Below the pieces are notes generated by a model that was not told where the DNA came from, did not search any database, and was given only the letters and a program-made list of their open reading frames with translations. Both the position numbers and the translations under genes were made by a program. From Corythucha ciliata (Eukaryota; Arthropoda; Insecta; Hemiptera; Tingidae), in assembly GCA_038030265.1 (NCBI GenBank), contig CM075939.1, positions 42,823,253 through 42,887,252 on the forward strand: a stretch of DNA of 64,000 bases. Direction: 5' to 3'. Shown here piece by piece: positions 22,540-32,569 of the stretch. Position 1 is the first letter of the stretch. Each line of letters begins with the position of its first letter.

Positions 22540-25116
22540 ATGAAGGCGCTAGAAATAACTTTATCGGCTCCTAAAGAATCACTGATGCAGAAGGTCGTGG
22601 TCAGAATAGGGGGATTTCATCTGCTGATGTCCTTTCTTGGAACCATTGGATACATCATGGGGGATTCTGGCCTCCGTGAATTATTTGAAATTGTATACGC
22701 TGAAAACACAGTCAAGCACATAATGTCTGGGCATGCGTATTCTCGCGCAGTCAGAGCTCATAATCTTGTGGCTACTGCTCTTTTTAATGTTGTCCTGAAC
22801 GACGCAAAACTCTCTCCACACGAGCTTGATGCCGTTAAAAATGTTATGTCTGAGTTCCATATCATGCCACCTTCGAAAGAAGAAATTGATTCGGACCCTA
22901 AAATCGTTGCAATTCAGAGAAAAGTCGTAGACAAAATGAAAATAATTGAAAACAGGGGGCCGACAGCTAAACTTTGGGTGCAGTATCTCAATATGGTGAT
23001 CCTGATCCGGCAGTTCATTGAAGCCGAACGGACTGGTCAGTGGGAAATGCACCTTAGTACTGTGCGACTCATGGTACCGTTCTTCATTGTGAGTGGCCAC
23101 ATACACTACGCGAAAGCTTGCCTTGTCTATCTGCAGCAGATGTTAACGCTACAAGAGCGTATGACACCAGACGACTACGCAAGATTCACGGGAGGATACT
23201 TCACTGTGAGGAGAAGCAACAAGTTTTGCAGTGGCACTTCAACGGACATGGTCATTGAGCAAACAGCGAATCGTGAATTCAAAGTTAAGGGAGGAATCGT
23301 TCAAAGAGGATTCACTGACGATGTAATAAGTGCGTACGTGCTAAGGAAGCCGGCAATGGCCATGATCACAGAAGCACTTGAAGACTTCTCAGGTAGAGCA
23401 TTCGTAACATCGGAGCAACACATTGATGCCCGAGAAAGCAGGATCAAAAAAGACAAATATGATATAGATAAGCTTCAAGAACGCCTAGAATTAATCAATC
23501 CCTTTGTTATCCCCTCAGAAGTTGTCATCTCTCTCGGAACAGGCATCAAGGGTACTGACAAAATCAATTGTCACATGGCTAAGGAGATGGGCGAAAAGCT
23601 CATGATACAATACGTGGGCAAGAAGTTCGCAGACATAAAAATGAAGAAAGCAGACAAAGTTCTATCCCTCGCAGCCGTCAACTCGTTCATTAAAGTTAAT
23701 GAAAAAATAATCAATATCGACCCATTGGTATTGTACCAGAGGATGCTTCTTTGGAGAAGTCCTGCTGATGATCTCAAAGAATATTTCAGATTTGAACTTT
23801 CCCCTTTTCCCATGTCATTATTTACAGTTTCCGGAATGAGAAAAAATGTCAAGTCACAGTTGTACGAGGAATTAATCACCGCCCCCGACAATGAATTGGA
23901 AAAAAGCTCCTGCTATGTTATTGATGGTGGGAATTTACTGCATTCTGTTCGATGGGATAAATCAAAATGTTCTACTTACAGTGACGTGTGCGACGTGTAC
24001 GTTAATTTCTTGATAGAGAAGTACAAAGACAAAACGGTGGTGGTGGTGTTTGACGGCTATGACGATCCCAACAGTATTAAAGAAAGTGAACATAGGAGAA
24101 GGTACAAACATTTTGCTCCAGACTTTACCATCACAGCTACAACTCCTACATATGCCAACCAGGAGCAATTCTTGTCTAGCACAGTTAACAAGAAGCAGCT
24201 CATTGACTTACTTTCTCAGAAACTGTCAATTAACAACATAGAAGTCGTGAAATGTGAAGGTGATGCTGATCTCCCAATTGTCGAAGCTGCAATTGCTAAG
24301 TCTGGGAGATACATCACAACAATTGTATCACAAGACATCGATGTTTTGGTGATTGCAATCGCAAGGGTCTCCCCTACTTTTCCCGTGCTATTCCTAAAGC
24401 CAAGAAAATCTCGAACAGGAAGAAAGGTATTCAACACAAAAACTCTGCAAGAGCAGCATGAGCACCTAAAAGACTTCATTCTTCTTGCTCATGCATTTGG
24501 TGGGTGCGACACAACAAGTGCCATTCATGGCAAAGGGAAAAAGCAAGTTTTCATGCTTCTGCGAAGCATGCCGAATCTTGTCGAAGTATGGAAAGCATTC
24601 TCCAAACCAAAGGCCAAGCACGAGGAAATAGCGAGCGCGGGAGAACGCTTGTTCCTCAACCTTTATGGAGCAAAAGACGAGACTTCCCTTGATGCGTTGA
24701 GATTCGGTATGTTCGAGAAGAGTCTCAAGAAGACGATCGTCAAGCTCGAATCCCTTCCTCCCACTTCGGCGAGCGCGGCGCAGCACTCGTACCGCGTTTA
24801 CCTGCAAGTTCAACAGTGGCGGGGTGAACAACTGCGACCGGAGGACTGGGGTTGGAGGCGCCAAGAAGGGACCCTCGTCCCAATCAGGACAACGCTGGAC
24901 CCAGCCCCCGATGCTATTCTTCGAGAAATTTCATGCGCGTGCAGAAGGGGCTGTGCTACCCAGAAATGCGGTTGCGTGAGGACGGGCGTTAGCTGTTCCC
25001 CTCTGTGCAAGTTCTGTGAGGGGGTCACTTGCGACAACACAACCCGCCCAGAGCAAGAAACGGCACCGGTATATTCCAGTTCCAACTCCGAGGGGGAAGC
25101 CTCGGACGAGGAATGA
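22540..25116 (+). CDS. Transposon-encoded PIN/XPG-like nuclease with C-terminal CXC domain
   Basis: 858 residues, uninterrupted. The first ~450 residues are a conserved-looking region with no named domain (e.g. KVVVRIGGFHLLMSFLGTIG, residues 18-37). Residues ~457-670 fit a FEN1/XPG-type PIN fold with all five expected acidic clusters: D462 (VIDGGNLL), D505 and D508/509 (VVFDGYDD), E573/D575/D577 (CEGDADLPIVEAA), D599 and D601 (SQDIDVLV), D657 (FGGCDTTSAIHGKGKK). Residues ~799-832 form a cysteine-rich CXC (tesmin/TSO1-like) module (CACRRGCATQKCGC...CSPLCKFC), a DNA-binding fold. An acidic tail (EGEASDEE) ends the protein. Many animal genomes carry multicopy proteins with the same 'GCDTTS' signature, to my knowledge mostly unnamed. 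The role is inferred to be DNA cleavage or processing during transposition. An AATAAA lies 39 bp after the stop. The N-terminus is probably truncated, because the frame is open upstream to a splice acceptor. Confidence 0.85.
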   Translation: MKALEITLSAPKESLMQKVVVRIGGFHLLMSFLGTIGYIMGDSGLRELFEIVYAENTVKHIMSGHAYSRAVRAHNLVATALFNVVLNDAKLSPHELDAVKNVMSEFHIMPPSKEEIDSDPKIVAIQRKVVDKMKIIENRGPTAKLWVQYLNMVILIRQFIEAERTGQWEMHLSTVRLMVPFFIVSGHIHYAKACLVYLQQMLTLQERMTPDDYARFTGGYFTVRRSNKFCSGTSTDMVIEQTANREFKVKGGIVQRGFTDDVISAYVLRKPAMAMITEALEDFSGRAFVTSEQHIDARESRIKKDKYDIDKLQERLELINPFVIPSEVVISLGTGIKGTDKINCHMAKEMGEKLMIQYVGKKFADIKMKKADKVLSLAAVNSFIKVNEKIINIDPLVLYQRMLLWRSPADDLKEYFRFELSPFPMSLFTVSGMRKNVKSQLYEELITAPDNELEKSSCYVIDGGNLLHSVRWDKSKCSTYSDVCDVYVNFLIEKYKDKTVVVVFDGYDDPNSIKESEHRRRYKHFAPDFTITATTPTYANQEQFLSSTVNKKQLIDLLSQKLSINNIEVVKCEGDADLPIVEAAIAKSGRYITTIVSQDIDVLVIAIARVSPTFPVLFLKPRKSRTGRKVFNTKTLQEQHEHLKDFILLAHAFGGCDTTSAIHGKGKKQVFMLLRSMPNLVEVWKAFSKPKAKHEEIASAGERLFLNLYGAKDETSLDALRFGMFEKSLKKTIVKLESLPPTSASAAQHSYRVYLQVQQWRGEQLRPEDWGWRRQEGTLVPIRTTLDPAPDAILREISCACRRGCATQKCGCVRTGVSCSPLCKFCEGVTCDNTTRPEQETAPVYSSSNSEGEASDEE

Positions 25117-25145
25117 TGAAAATAACATCCTTCTCCCAATTTGTT

Positions 25146-25263
25146 AATTGTTCCAATAAAGCATCAATAACAAACTTTCCATAATCTAATTCTCTTATTG
25201 TACCATTCTTCCCATTATCAATCTAACCAGGTAACCGCACTACCAAGCAAGAGGAGGTAGGTG
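25146..25263 (+). repeat. Partial direct duplication of the inner TIR
   Basis: Resembles 25,301-25,418 with moderate divergence. Shared words are 'aattgttc', 'ctttccataatc', 'ttgtaccattcttc' and 'aatctaaccaggta.ccgca'. The same segment exists inverted at about 21,529-21,640. The right side of the element thus carries an extra, older copy of ~115 bp outside the near-identical arm. Confidence 0.75.
25155..25160 (+). terminator. Polyadenylation signal of the transposon gene
   Basis: AATAAA, 39 bp after the TGA stop and about 100 bp before the right terminal repeat, in the expected position. Confidence 0.6.
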
Positions 25264-26155
25264 CCCAAAGGGAACCCTTTCGAATGCCCATTTTTTTGTA
25301 AATTGTTCGAGAAAAGCATCTCTGACGAGCTTTCCATAATCAAATTTGCCTTTTGTACCATTCTTCTCATTATTAATCTAACCAGGTAGCCGCACCACCA
25401 AGCAAGAGCAGGTAGCGGGCATTATATTGCTAAACCCTACTGTTATACGTGTCCAGCCCGAGTTTCGTTGACCTTATCCCAGAATTTCTAAGGCTTTTCA
25501 AGTGCCAGAAGACAAAACTTGTGATTTCAGGCTCAAAACTCGTGTCTTTTCGTACAAAATTGGCCATAACTCAGGAACTATTTGTGCTAGCGACTTGGCT
25601 CAGGTCCCATTGGATTCAGCACTAAAAAATGCATAAGTGCTGAGAGAATCACACACTGATCATAAACTGGGACCACCACTTGGATAGTTTGAAAATGAAA
25701 AAATAAAAACCTTTTTTTTTTATACTAATTTGGCCAAAACTCGAAAAGTATCAATCCTAGCGGGTTGGCTTTGGTCTCATTCGATTCAGCATTGAAAACT
25801 ACATAAGGAATTATATGAACGCTGACCAAACCGGAAATTTCCTTCAAATTAAAAATTGTCGCGATTTTACCTGAAAAACCTGTGTTTTTTAGTACAAATT
25901 GCATCATAACTGGGACAATATTGGTGCTAGCGACCTGGCTGTGGTCTCATTCGACTCAGCGTGAACAAATACGTCGGAAACCACCTTAAATTCAAGTCAA
26001 ACATGAAAACTCAAATTTAAGGAATTTTCCAAACTTTCCTACACTCCGCAATCATGGTTCCCCCCCTCCCTCAACTCGGGACTCATCAGATCTCGTATTC
26101 TACTATAATAAGGGATTTTTGAGCCAAGTTTCAGAAGTGGACCTAGTTTTGCCCC
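25264..26155 (-). repeat. Right terminal inverted repeat
   Basis: Reverse complement of the left arm, differing at only scattered bases (for example ccgataagtc versus ctgatgagtc near the outer end). Its end, agttttgcccc, abuts CTAG at 26,156-26,159. Confidence 0.85.
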
Positions 26156-26199
26156 CTAGAAATCATTTTTTGACAATACTATTGCTACATAATGTGAAT

Positions 26200-27029
26200 A
26201 CGTCGTCAATTCGATGATATAGTAGAGAGAGAAATCGCCAATTCGCTGATTAGATAAAAAAATCCGCTGATTCGCGGATAAAATTGAGACAAAGTGCCAA
26301 CTCATGACTAAATGTGAAATAATTTCGACAAAGCTCTAATGCGTGGCTATATTTGAAAAAAAAAAAAAAAAAATCGCTAACTCGCTACTAAAATGAGGGA
26401 AAAGTGCTAACTCGCGTGCCGAAATGTAAAAAATCGCACATTTCATGGCCAACATTAAGAACACGTGGTAATCGCCGCTAAAAATTAGAACAATGGCTTT
26501 TTAAAAACTGAAATTGCCAGGAGGCTCTAATTCTGGGCTAAAAATGAGAAAAGTGCTAATTCATTGCTTCGCATGCGAATACAGCATTGCCAATCGCTGG
26601 TAATATAGATAAAAAGCGCTAATTGGTTGCTAAAAGGGAGAAAAGGTGCTAACTCATGGGAATAATGTTGGAAATGGTCTAATCCGCGACTTAATTTGTG
26701 AAAATCGCCAATTGAGAAAAAGCGCTCATACGCAGCTAAAGTTAAGAAGACTCTTATCGCGGGTAAAAATGAGAAAATTAGCTAATTCACTTAAAATTGA
26801 GAACAACGCTAATTCTTGCCTAAAAGAGGAAAAATCTCTAGTTCACCATCGCGGCGTAGCCATCGTTCGATCTAGGGGTGGGCAGTTTCACGCAGGGGTG
26901 TAACCAGCCCATGGGGGGGGGGGCGCACGTCTTAAGAAAAGTGCTCGTTCACGATTGAAAACTATGAAAAGGACATTTTCCGGCTAGTACTGAGCGAAAA
27001 CACCCATTCACGGCTAGAATTGAGAAATA
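26200..27029 (+). repeat. Family A ~30-bp degenerate repeat array
   Basis: Repeated 'gctaattcgcggctaaaattgag'-like units. At 26,866-26,935 a 'gcgtagccatcgttcgatc...cagcccatgggggggggggc' segment interrupts the array and resembles the end of a G-run-bearing mobile element. Confidence 0.7.
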
Positions 27030-28425
27030 GCGCTGATTCACGTTGAACTTGAGAAATAAATCTGTTCATTGTTCGCGGCTAAAATTGAGAAAACACGCCA
27101 ATTGCGGTTTCGCGATCCAAAGTTAAGAAATTAAGAAAATGCGCTAACTCACGGTTTACAATGCTCTTTTCACGGCTAAAATTGACAAAATAAATTTCGC
27201 GTTCAATGTAGAATTGAGAAAAATCGCTCATTTGCGGCTAAAATTGAGGAAAAATGCCAATTCACGGCTAAAATTGAGAAATGGAGCTCATTCACGCAGG
27301 TAAAATTGAAAGAAGGCACCAGTTCGTGGTTTCTCAAACCAACATCTCGGTGAATATTGCGAAAAAGTGATAATTGACTGTTTTTATACATTTATATAGC
27401 AAGTTTGCGGGTACAATCGAGAAACAGGGCGACTAAGCGCACACATTTTTGAAAAGGTTCTTATTTTATGCTAAAATTAAGGCACATTGAGGAAAACATA
27501 TTTTAAGGTTCGCGATGCGACGTCCGGATCAAAATTAATGAAATTCGTTAACATGAGTATTATGTGGACCTTTTCACATAGCCTCAAGGCAGAATTCAGA
27601 TTAAAGCACGAATTTGCGGCTAAAATTGAGGGAAAATAAATTGGCAAAATTGTCACCGTTTTTTGTTGATTATAGTGTAATTGTCGTGGCTAAAATTGAG
27701 AAATAGCGTTCATTCACAGGTTACATTGAAGAAAAACTGTTCTTTTGCGGCTGAAATTGAAAGAACGCACCTATTTGCGGTTTATACGCGATGCCCAGTG
27801 CTGGCCGTAATTAAAATAGTAAATCAAAAATGCGTTATTTCACGGTTTTTTGAGACCTTTATACGGTTAAAATAAAGAAAATAGGCTATAGTTCGAGGTA
27901 GAATTGAGAAAAAGCACTCAGTTTCACCTAAAATTAAAGAAAAGCGTCAATTCGACGCTACAAACAGTGCTCATTCACGAGTTAAATGGAGGGGGGATTC
28001 TGCGCAACTCCTCTTGAGGAAAAACTGGATCCACCACGCCTGTGGACTGATTCACTGGCGAAAATAAAAGATGAACCATTGCCTTTTTTCAGGCTTCTAA
28101 CAGGATCTGGAGGTTAGAATCGCGTCAATTCACGGTCATCAGAGACTACATTTGCACAGAAACGGCCACTATCCGTCAAAAAATAAATATCTGCTGGAAA
28201 CCTGTCGTTTGTAGCCTTCTATTTCGGATTTTATGTCGAAAAATTGAAACTTCTCTCCCTCCCACCCCGGAAAGTGATACTTTTGGAGCTAAACTTTAAA
28301 TTTTAGACCTGAGACGGTAAACAGAGCTGGCAGTTTCTCTCCCACCATAAGTCTGTACGGCCCAGCAGGCTAAACACGATTTGAACTAACCCAAACACAC
28401 GAAATTGCGCGTCGAACCTTGCAAA
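27030..28425. repeat. Right arm of the large inverted duplication
   Basis: Reverse complement counterpart of 12,115-13,440. It comprises family A repeats in plus orientation to about 27,980, then a unique part carrying 'ggatctggaggttagaat' and 'cctgagacggtaaacagagc'. The divergence is visible by eye throughout, so this duplication is old compared with the two transposons it encloses. Confidence 0.75.
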
Positions 28426-28429
28426 AAGG

Positions 28430-28745
28430 GATTTTAGTGCGAAAAATCAGCAAAATCGGTTTCGAAGTTAAGCCGACCCTCGAAATCGGTTTATCAGCAA
28501 CAAACATCCGCGAATTTCTGTTTTTGGTGAGACCGATGAGCGAAAATGTGTTGTTTTTTTAGTGAGAAAAATCCGCAAAATTGGTTTTATGGAGCGAAAT
28601 ATAATAAATTTGTGTTTCTGTTAGCCAGATCAGGGAAGATATTTTTGGAATTTTGGGGGTGGGCAGCTGCCCCACGAAATCTGCGTTTTTGATTCTAGGG
28701 GTGGGCAGTTGCCCACCCCTGCCCCCACTGGCTACGCCCATGGTT
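28430..28745 (-). repeat. Family F repeats and a G/C-run element end
   Basis: Units of the 'gcgaaaaatc.gcaaaatcggttt' type (minus orientation of family F). From about 28,650 there is a 'gggtgggcag.tgcccacccc' inverted segment ending 'cccactggctacgcccatgg', the typical end of an invertebrate MITE. Confidence 0.5.
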
Positions 28746-28869
28746 TCACGTGACAACAAGCCTATTGCAGGCTTATCGGGCAAGAGTCCCTAGAAAGAGA
28801 GTAACTCGGTAGCTCATCAATTATTTGCGCGGGGTAAATCGACGCGACAAAGCGTCAATTCGACCCCAG

Positions 28870-29120
28870 ACCCTGTCGATTTCGGCCCGGAAACTGTCAA
28901 TTTTGCCTGCAGAAACTGTCAACTTTGTCATGGAATAACTGACAATGTTGTTTCAGAAACTGTCAATTTTGTCCTGGGAGGAACTGGTGAATTTCCGGTA
29001 AAAGCTAGCAATGTCAACCTAACACTGTCAATTTTGTCCTAGAAACTTTTGATTTCGTCCGTCGTTCGAAACTGTCAATTTCACCTTATAAGCTGTCAAA
29101 TAAATGATCAAATCTGTCAA
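28870..29120 (+). repeat. Family D short repeats (~20-22 bp)
   Basis: About ten iterations of 'aaactgtcaattttgtcct' with variable spacers, diverged. No coding content. Confidence 0.65.
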
Positions 29121-29439
29121 ATTCGTCCTATAAATGTCTGACCAGAGAACCGATTCTCCCTTCCTTCTTTGGTTTTGACAATGCGTACTTATCCTTCTCC
29201 TTTTTACTTCAATGTTATTTTGACCTCCCACCCCCTAGAGAGGTGTAGCGACTGCTACACCATGGATATAGAGTCGGCGCTACTGATTCTGGGTGTGTAG
29301 CGATTTATGGTGGTGCCCCCTCCCAAGATAAAATCCTAGTTCCGGCACTGGCTTGAATTTGTAAGGCTAGTGGGCAAAATGGTTCAGTTTATAAGGGAAT
29401 TTGCGAATTTAATGCAAAATTAAAACAGTTCCCACTGCT

Positions 29440-29585
29440 TTGCCACCTTGTAGCGCGAAATCATTGTGTTCCATCAAAACATCTGGGGTGGTGCGGAACA
29501 TTGCCTACCCTTATAACAGCGTTGTGCGGGAAAATAACAAACTTTTCTGCACGCAAAAATGAAGTGTTTATTGAAATTGGTGGGG
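29440..29585 (+). pseudogene. Coding-like relic, copy 1 (unrecognised family)
   Basis: About 125 bp align to 43,605-43,745 with roughly one mismatch in four or five bases, estimated by eye. Shared translated core is YN(S/T)VVRENNKLF, conserved with third-position changes, which suggests the segment once coded for protein. Here the frame from about 29,454 reads continuously to a TGA at 29,562. Compared with the other copy it has one extra C near 29,511. I do not recognise the protein. Confidence 0.45.
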
Positions 29586-30187
29586 GTGGGGAGTGAACAA
29601 TTAAATTCATTCGTACTAGTATGAATAGTTGTGGAATTGGTGTGTTAAATCATCTATAGTGTGCCTAGACGAGTTTTCTAGTAGTTGTGAATCCAAAAAG
29701 GACTCCCATTTGTAAACAAATGACGAAGTACGTCGTCCCACTCGCCGCAATCTGAAGAGTTTATTTCCTTCGAAATTATACTCCAATCAATTTGTGACGA
29801 TTTACCTACTGAAGCCTACCGAAGTCATTAGTCTTGATGACAGTGAAAAAACGCCCATGGGTGCCAAGCTCAATTCCTGATGTTTAGCAAGGTGAAGAGA
29901 CACCAGTTCCTAACACGAAAAAAAAAAACACTTTTAACCGACGATTTCAACAGTCGCATCTTCGGAACTTGCGTTCTCAGCGATTTTTTCATCGCTGATC
30001 GTCTTATTGTAGAGCATTTTGTCGATTGCGCGCATCTAGAAAGGAAATTTCGTTTTATTTCGTCCACATTCCTAATTTTTGATTTGCAATGTTTTTAAAA
30101 AGCGAGCCTTTTGATGAGGAAACAGGATGCAGGATGAGGAAACAGAATAAAAACATCCAGGGCATTTTCATAGCACAATGATTTCAC

Positions 30188-30469
30188 CGGCTCGAAGAGC
30201 GATAGCGATGCAAAATAGCCATATGGCGAATACGATAAAAGCGAAAGTTACAAAAACCAATAGAAATGGGCCGTAGCAGTCGCGCAGATCGTCGCAGTTT
30301 CTCATTAGCACGTCGTAGTGAGCTATTAATTCGTCGACGATTTTTTCATTGTTCGTTCGTTTTAATGTTTGATTCAAATAGGCGACGCATTGTTTAAAAA
30401 GGGACGAAATGAGAAGAAATTGAAAAATTACGACGTACGAGTTAATAATCGACAGAGCTGCCGATACCT
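30188..30469 (-). CDS. Gustatory receptor-like (7tm_7) exon
   Basis: A minus-strand exon of ~94 codons. It has a plausible acceptor at about 30,471-30,470 (tctttttattgtccgttttccaag|) and a donor at 30,187 (GCCG|GTGAAA, phase 1). It contains a hydrophobic helix (SIINSYVVIFQFLLISSLF), a short intracellular-type stretch, the segment HYDVLMRNCDDLRDCYGPF, and a second strong membrane helix (LLVFVTFAFIVFAIWLFCIA). The 'H..L...C..L...YGP.LL' pattern before a helix is characteristic of arthropod gustatory receptors, which act as ligand-gated cation channels in chemosensory neurons. No other exon of the gene is secured in the window. A 33-codon open segment just downstream (about 30,036-29,935, after cctttctag) does not join in phase. 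It could also be another 7-TM protein or a relic. Confidence 0.55.
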
Positions 30470-30779
30470 CTTGGAAAACGGACAATAAAAAGACGTGCTT
30501 GACGCAGGGGCTTAGGTACGGGGGGGGATATGGGGGAAAGATCCCCCCCCCTCCAGAGCCACAACTATACGAATGAAGGAGCACTAGTGCCATAAAGAAG
30601 AGCCCCATAAAATCTCCATGAGCGTTTCACGTTGAAGTTAAATTTAGCAGATTTTCTGGACTTGAAGCAGCCCGAAAAGGTCCGAGTACGTCCAGCTTTT
30701 TCCTTGGACTTCAGACCCAACGCAGTAGTGTACCGTCCCGGACCCTCTATCAGACAAAAAATCGGTGATCCGGGGCTAT

Positions 30780-32450
30780 AGCTGCTAAAAAGCGCTGACT
30801 CGTGGTCCCGCGATGCAACTTCCAAACTCAAATTAAGAAAAAAATCGCTGATCCGCGGTACGTGGAGGCCATTCTACGAATGAATTGTGGAAATCAACGC
30901 AAAAGTGTTGTATTTGGGCAAACCCCGCGGTTGAAGTTGAGAAAACGCGCTATAATATTAAGAAATAAAAAACGCTTTCAAGACAAAAATGGAAAATTCC
31001 CAACTGAAATCGCGTGTTAAAAAGGGAATAGGATGCTGAATGGCCGCAAAATTAGCACGAAACGCAATTTCACAGCTGAAGTTTGGAAAAATCGCTAATT
31101 TGCAATTTGCAGATATGAAGTTATGGCAAAACGTTAGTTAGCGGATACAAAATGAAGAAAATAACTAATTCGCGGCAAAAATTGAAAAAATTACCAATTA
31201 GCGAAGCTAAAATGAAAAAAAATGTTAATTTTCAGTTCAAATTGGGGAAAAGTGCTAATTCTCAGTTAAAAAGTAAAAAAATTGCTAATTTGCAGCTTAA
31301 ATTGAGTCAAACGCCAATCCTTGGCATAAATTGACAAAACTCGGTAGGTAATGCTCGGGTTGCTACCACGCTGCTAAAATTTGGAAAAAGCGAAAATTCG
31401 CAGCTAAAATTGAGAAACGTCACTAATTCTCGAATTAAGTGTGGTGAAATTTATAATTTAAAAATGATGATTTTTGACAGAAATGGATGGATAGATGTAA
31501 ATTTTTTCGTTAAAAAAAAATAATAATACATTTATGATTTAAATTCGCACCTTCTGAAGGCATTTTCGTGGCTAAAATTCAGAAAAATGGCAAATTCATG
31601 CATGGCTATAGTACAATGTTAAAAAATACGCTAATTCACGGCTAGAACTGAAAAGAAGCAAATCTATACGTATAAAAGTTATATAAAATTGCTAATATGG
31701 TGGTAAAATGTGAAAACCCGCTAATTTGCGGGTAATATTTAGAAAATAAAATAATCAGCCTGGTCCAAATTAAGAGAAAGGTTAATTTTAAACCTAACAA
31801 TGGAAAAAATCGCCAATTTACAGCTTAAATTGCGCCAGACGCCACTTTGTGACTGAAATTGAGAAAATTCGCTACACAGGTTTGAAACTCTACGACGCGT
31901 CGCCGCTACAATTTTAAAAAGCGCTAATTCGCGGTTGAAATTGAGAAAAATTCTTATTTGCACCAAAAACTGAATATACGCCAATTTGCGGATTCTGAAG
32001 GCAACTTTTCAGGCTGAAATTGAAAAAAAAGTGCCAATTTGTGGCAGTAGGTGAAAAAACCGCTAATTCGCGAGTAAACTGAGAAAATCGTTCATGCATT
32101 GCGTATGGTGTATGGTAATACATGAAAAGTCCCCCTATTTTGCGGCTAATATTGAGGAAAACACTTGAGAAAAACGTTAATTTCCCGCTGAAACTGAGAA
32201 AAGTGCTAATCCCCTGGTTAAAAAATTTAAAAAATCGGTAATATGCTGCTAAAATTGAGGAAAACGCCAAAACTTGTGTATAATTAAGAAACATCGCTCA
32301 CGGGATAAAAACGACACTTTGCTGCTAAAGTTGAGAATATGCGCAAATTCATGGCTATGGGAGGGGGTGGGTCTGAAATTGAGAAGAACGATATTCTCGG
32401 CCGAAATGAGAAAAGCGTTAATTTGCGGGTTGAGTCCAAAAATCTCCCTT
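30780..32450 (+). repeat. Family A ~30-bp degenerate repeat array
   Basis: One of the longest A arrays. Units of 29-31 bp can be cut cleanly at 31,160-31,340, where five consecutive units begin '(c)taatt'. It ends at a 'cctacctacgccactggctt' element end near 32,565. Confidence 0.75.
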
Positions 32451-32569
32451 AACTGAGAGATTGAGGCTATGATGAGGCCAGCAAGATGTCCAGATTCAAG
32501 AGTGTGCTGGCTGGGTGGAATGATGACCCCACAGGACAAATTCCTACCTACGCCACTGGCTTGACGTCG

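Larger units (their letters stand above)
20790..26155 (+). mobile_element. Long-TIR DNA transposon encoding a PIN/XPG nuclease-CXC protein
   Basis: About 890-bp terminal inverted repeats (20,790-21,679 and 25,264-26,155) bracket a single 858-codon gene. CTAG occurs immediately outside each arm (20,786-20,789 and 26,156-26,159). It is a likely 4-bp target duplication or a palindromic terminal motif. The arms are nearly identical: a 183-bp stretch at 21,037-21,219 encodes exactly the same 60-residue frame as 25,725-25,907 on the other strand. The insertion is therefore young. The interior also holds a fold-back MITE and a tRNA-like sequence. Academ-type transposons are reported to carry XPG-type nucleases, which is one possible affiliation. 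I cannot confirm it, and no DDE transposase domain was recognised. Confidence 0.85.

Noticed and set aside
24466..25139. Minus-strand frames of 109-132 codons opposite the nuclease gene
   Set aside because: They are shadows of the 858-codon gene, with no motif of their own.
29935..30036. 33-codon segment after a good acceptor downstream of the receptor-like exon
   Set aside because: It is open in phase 0 while the upstream exon ends in phase 1, and the required frame hits a stop after about ten codons. It is not joined to the receptor exon.
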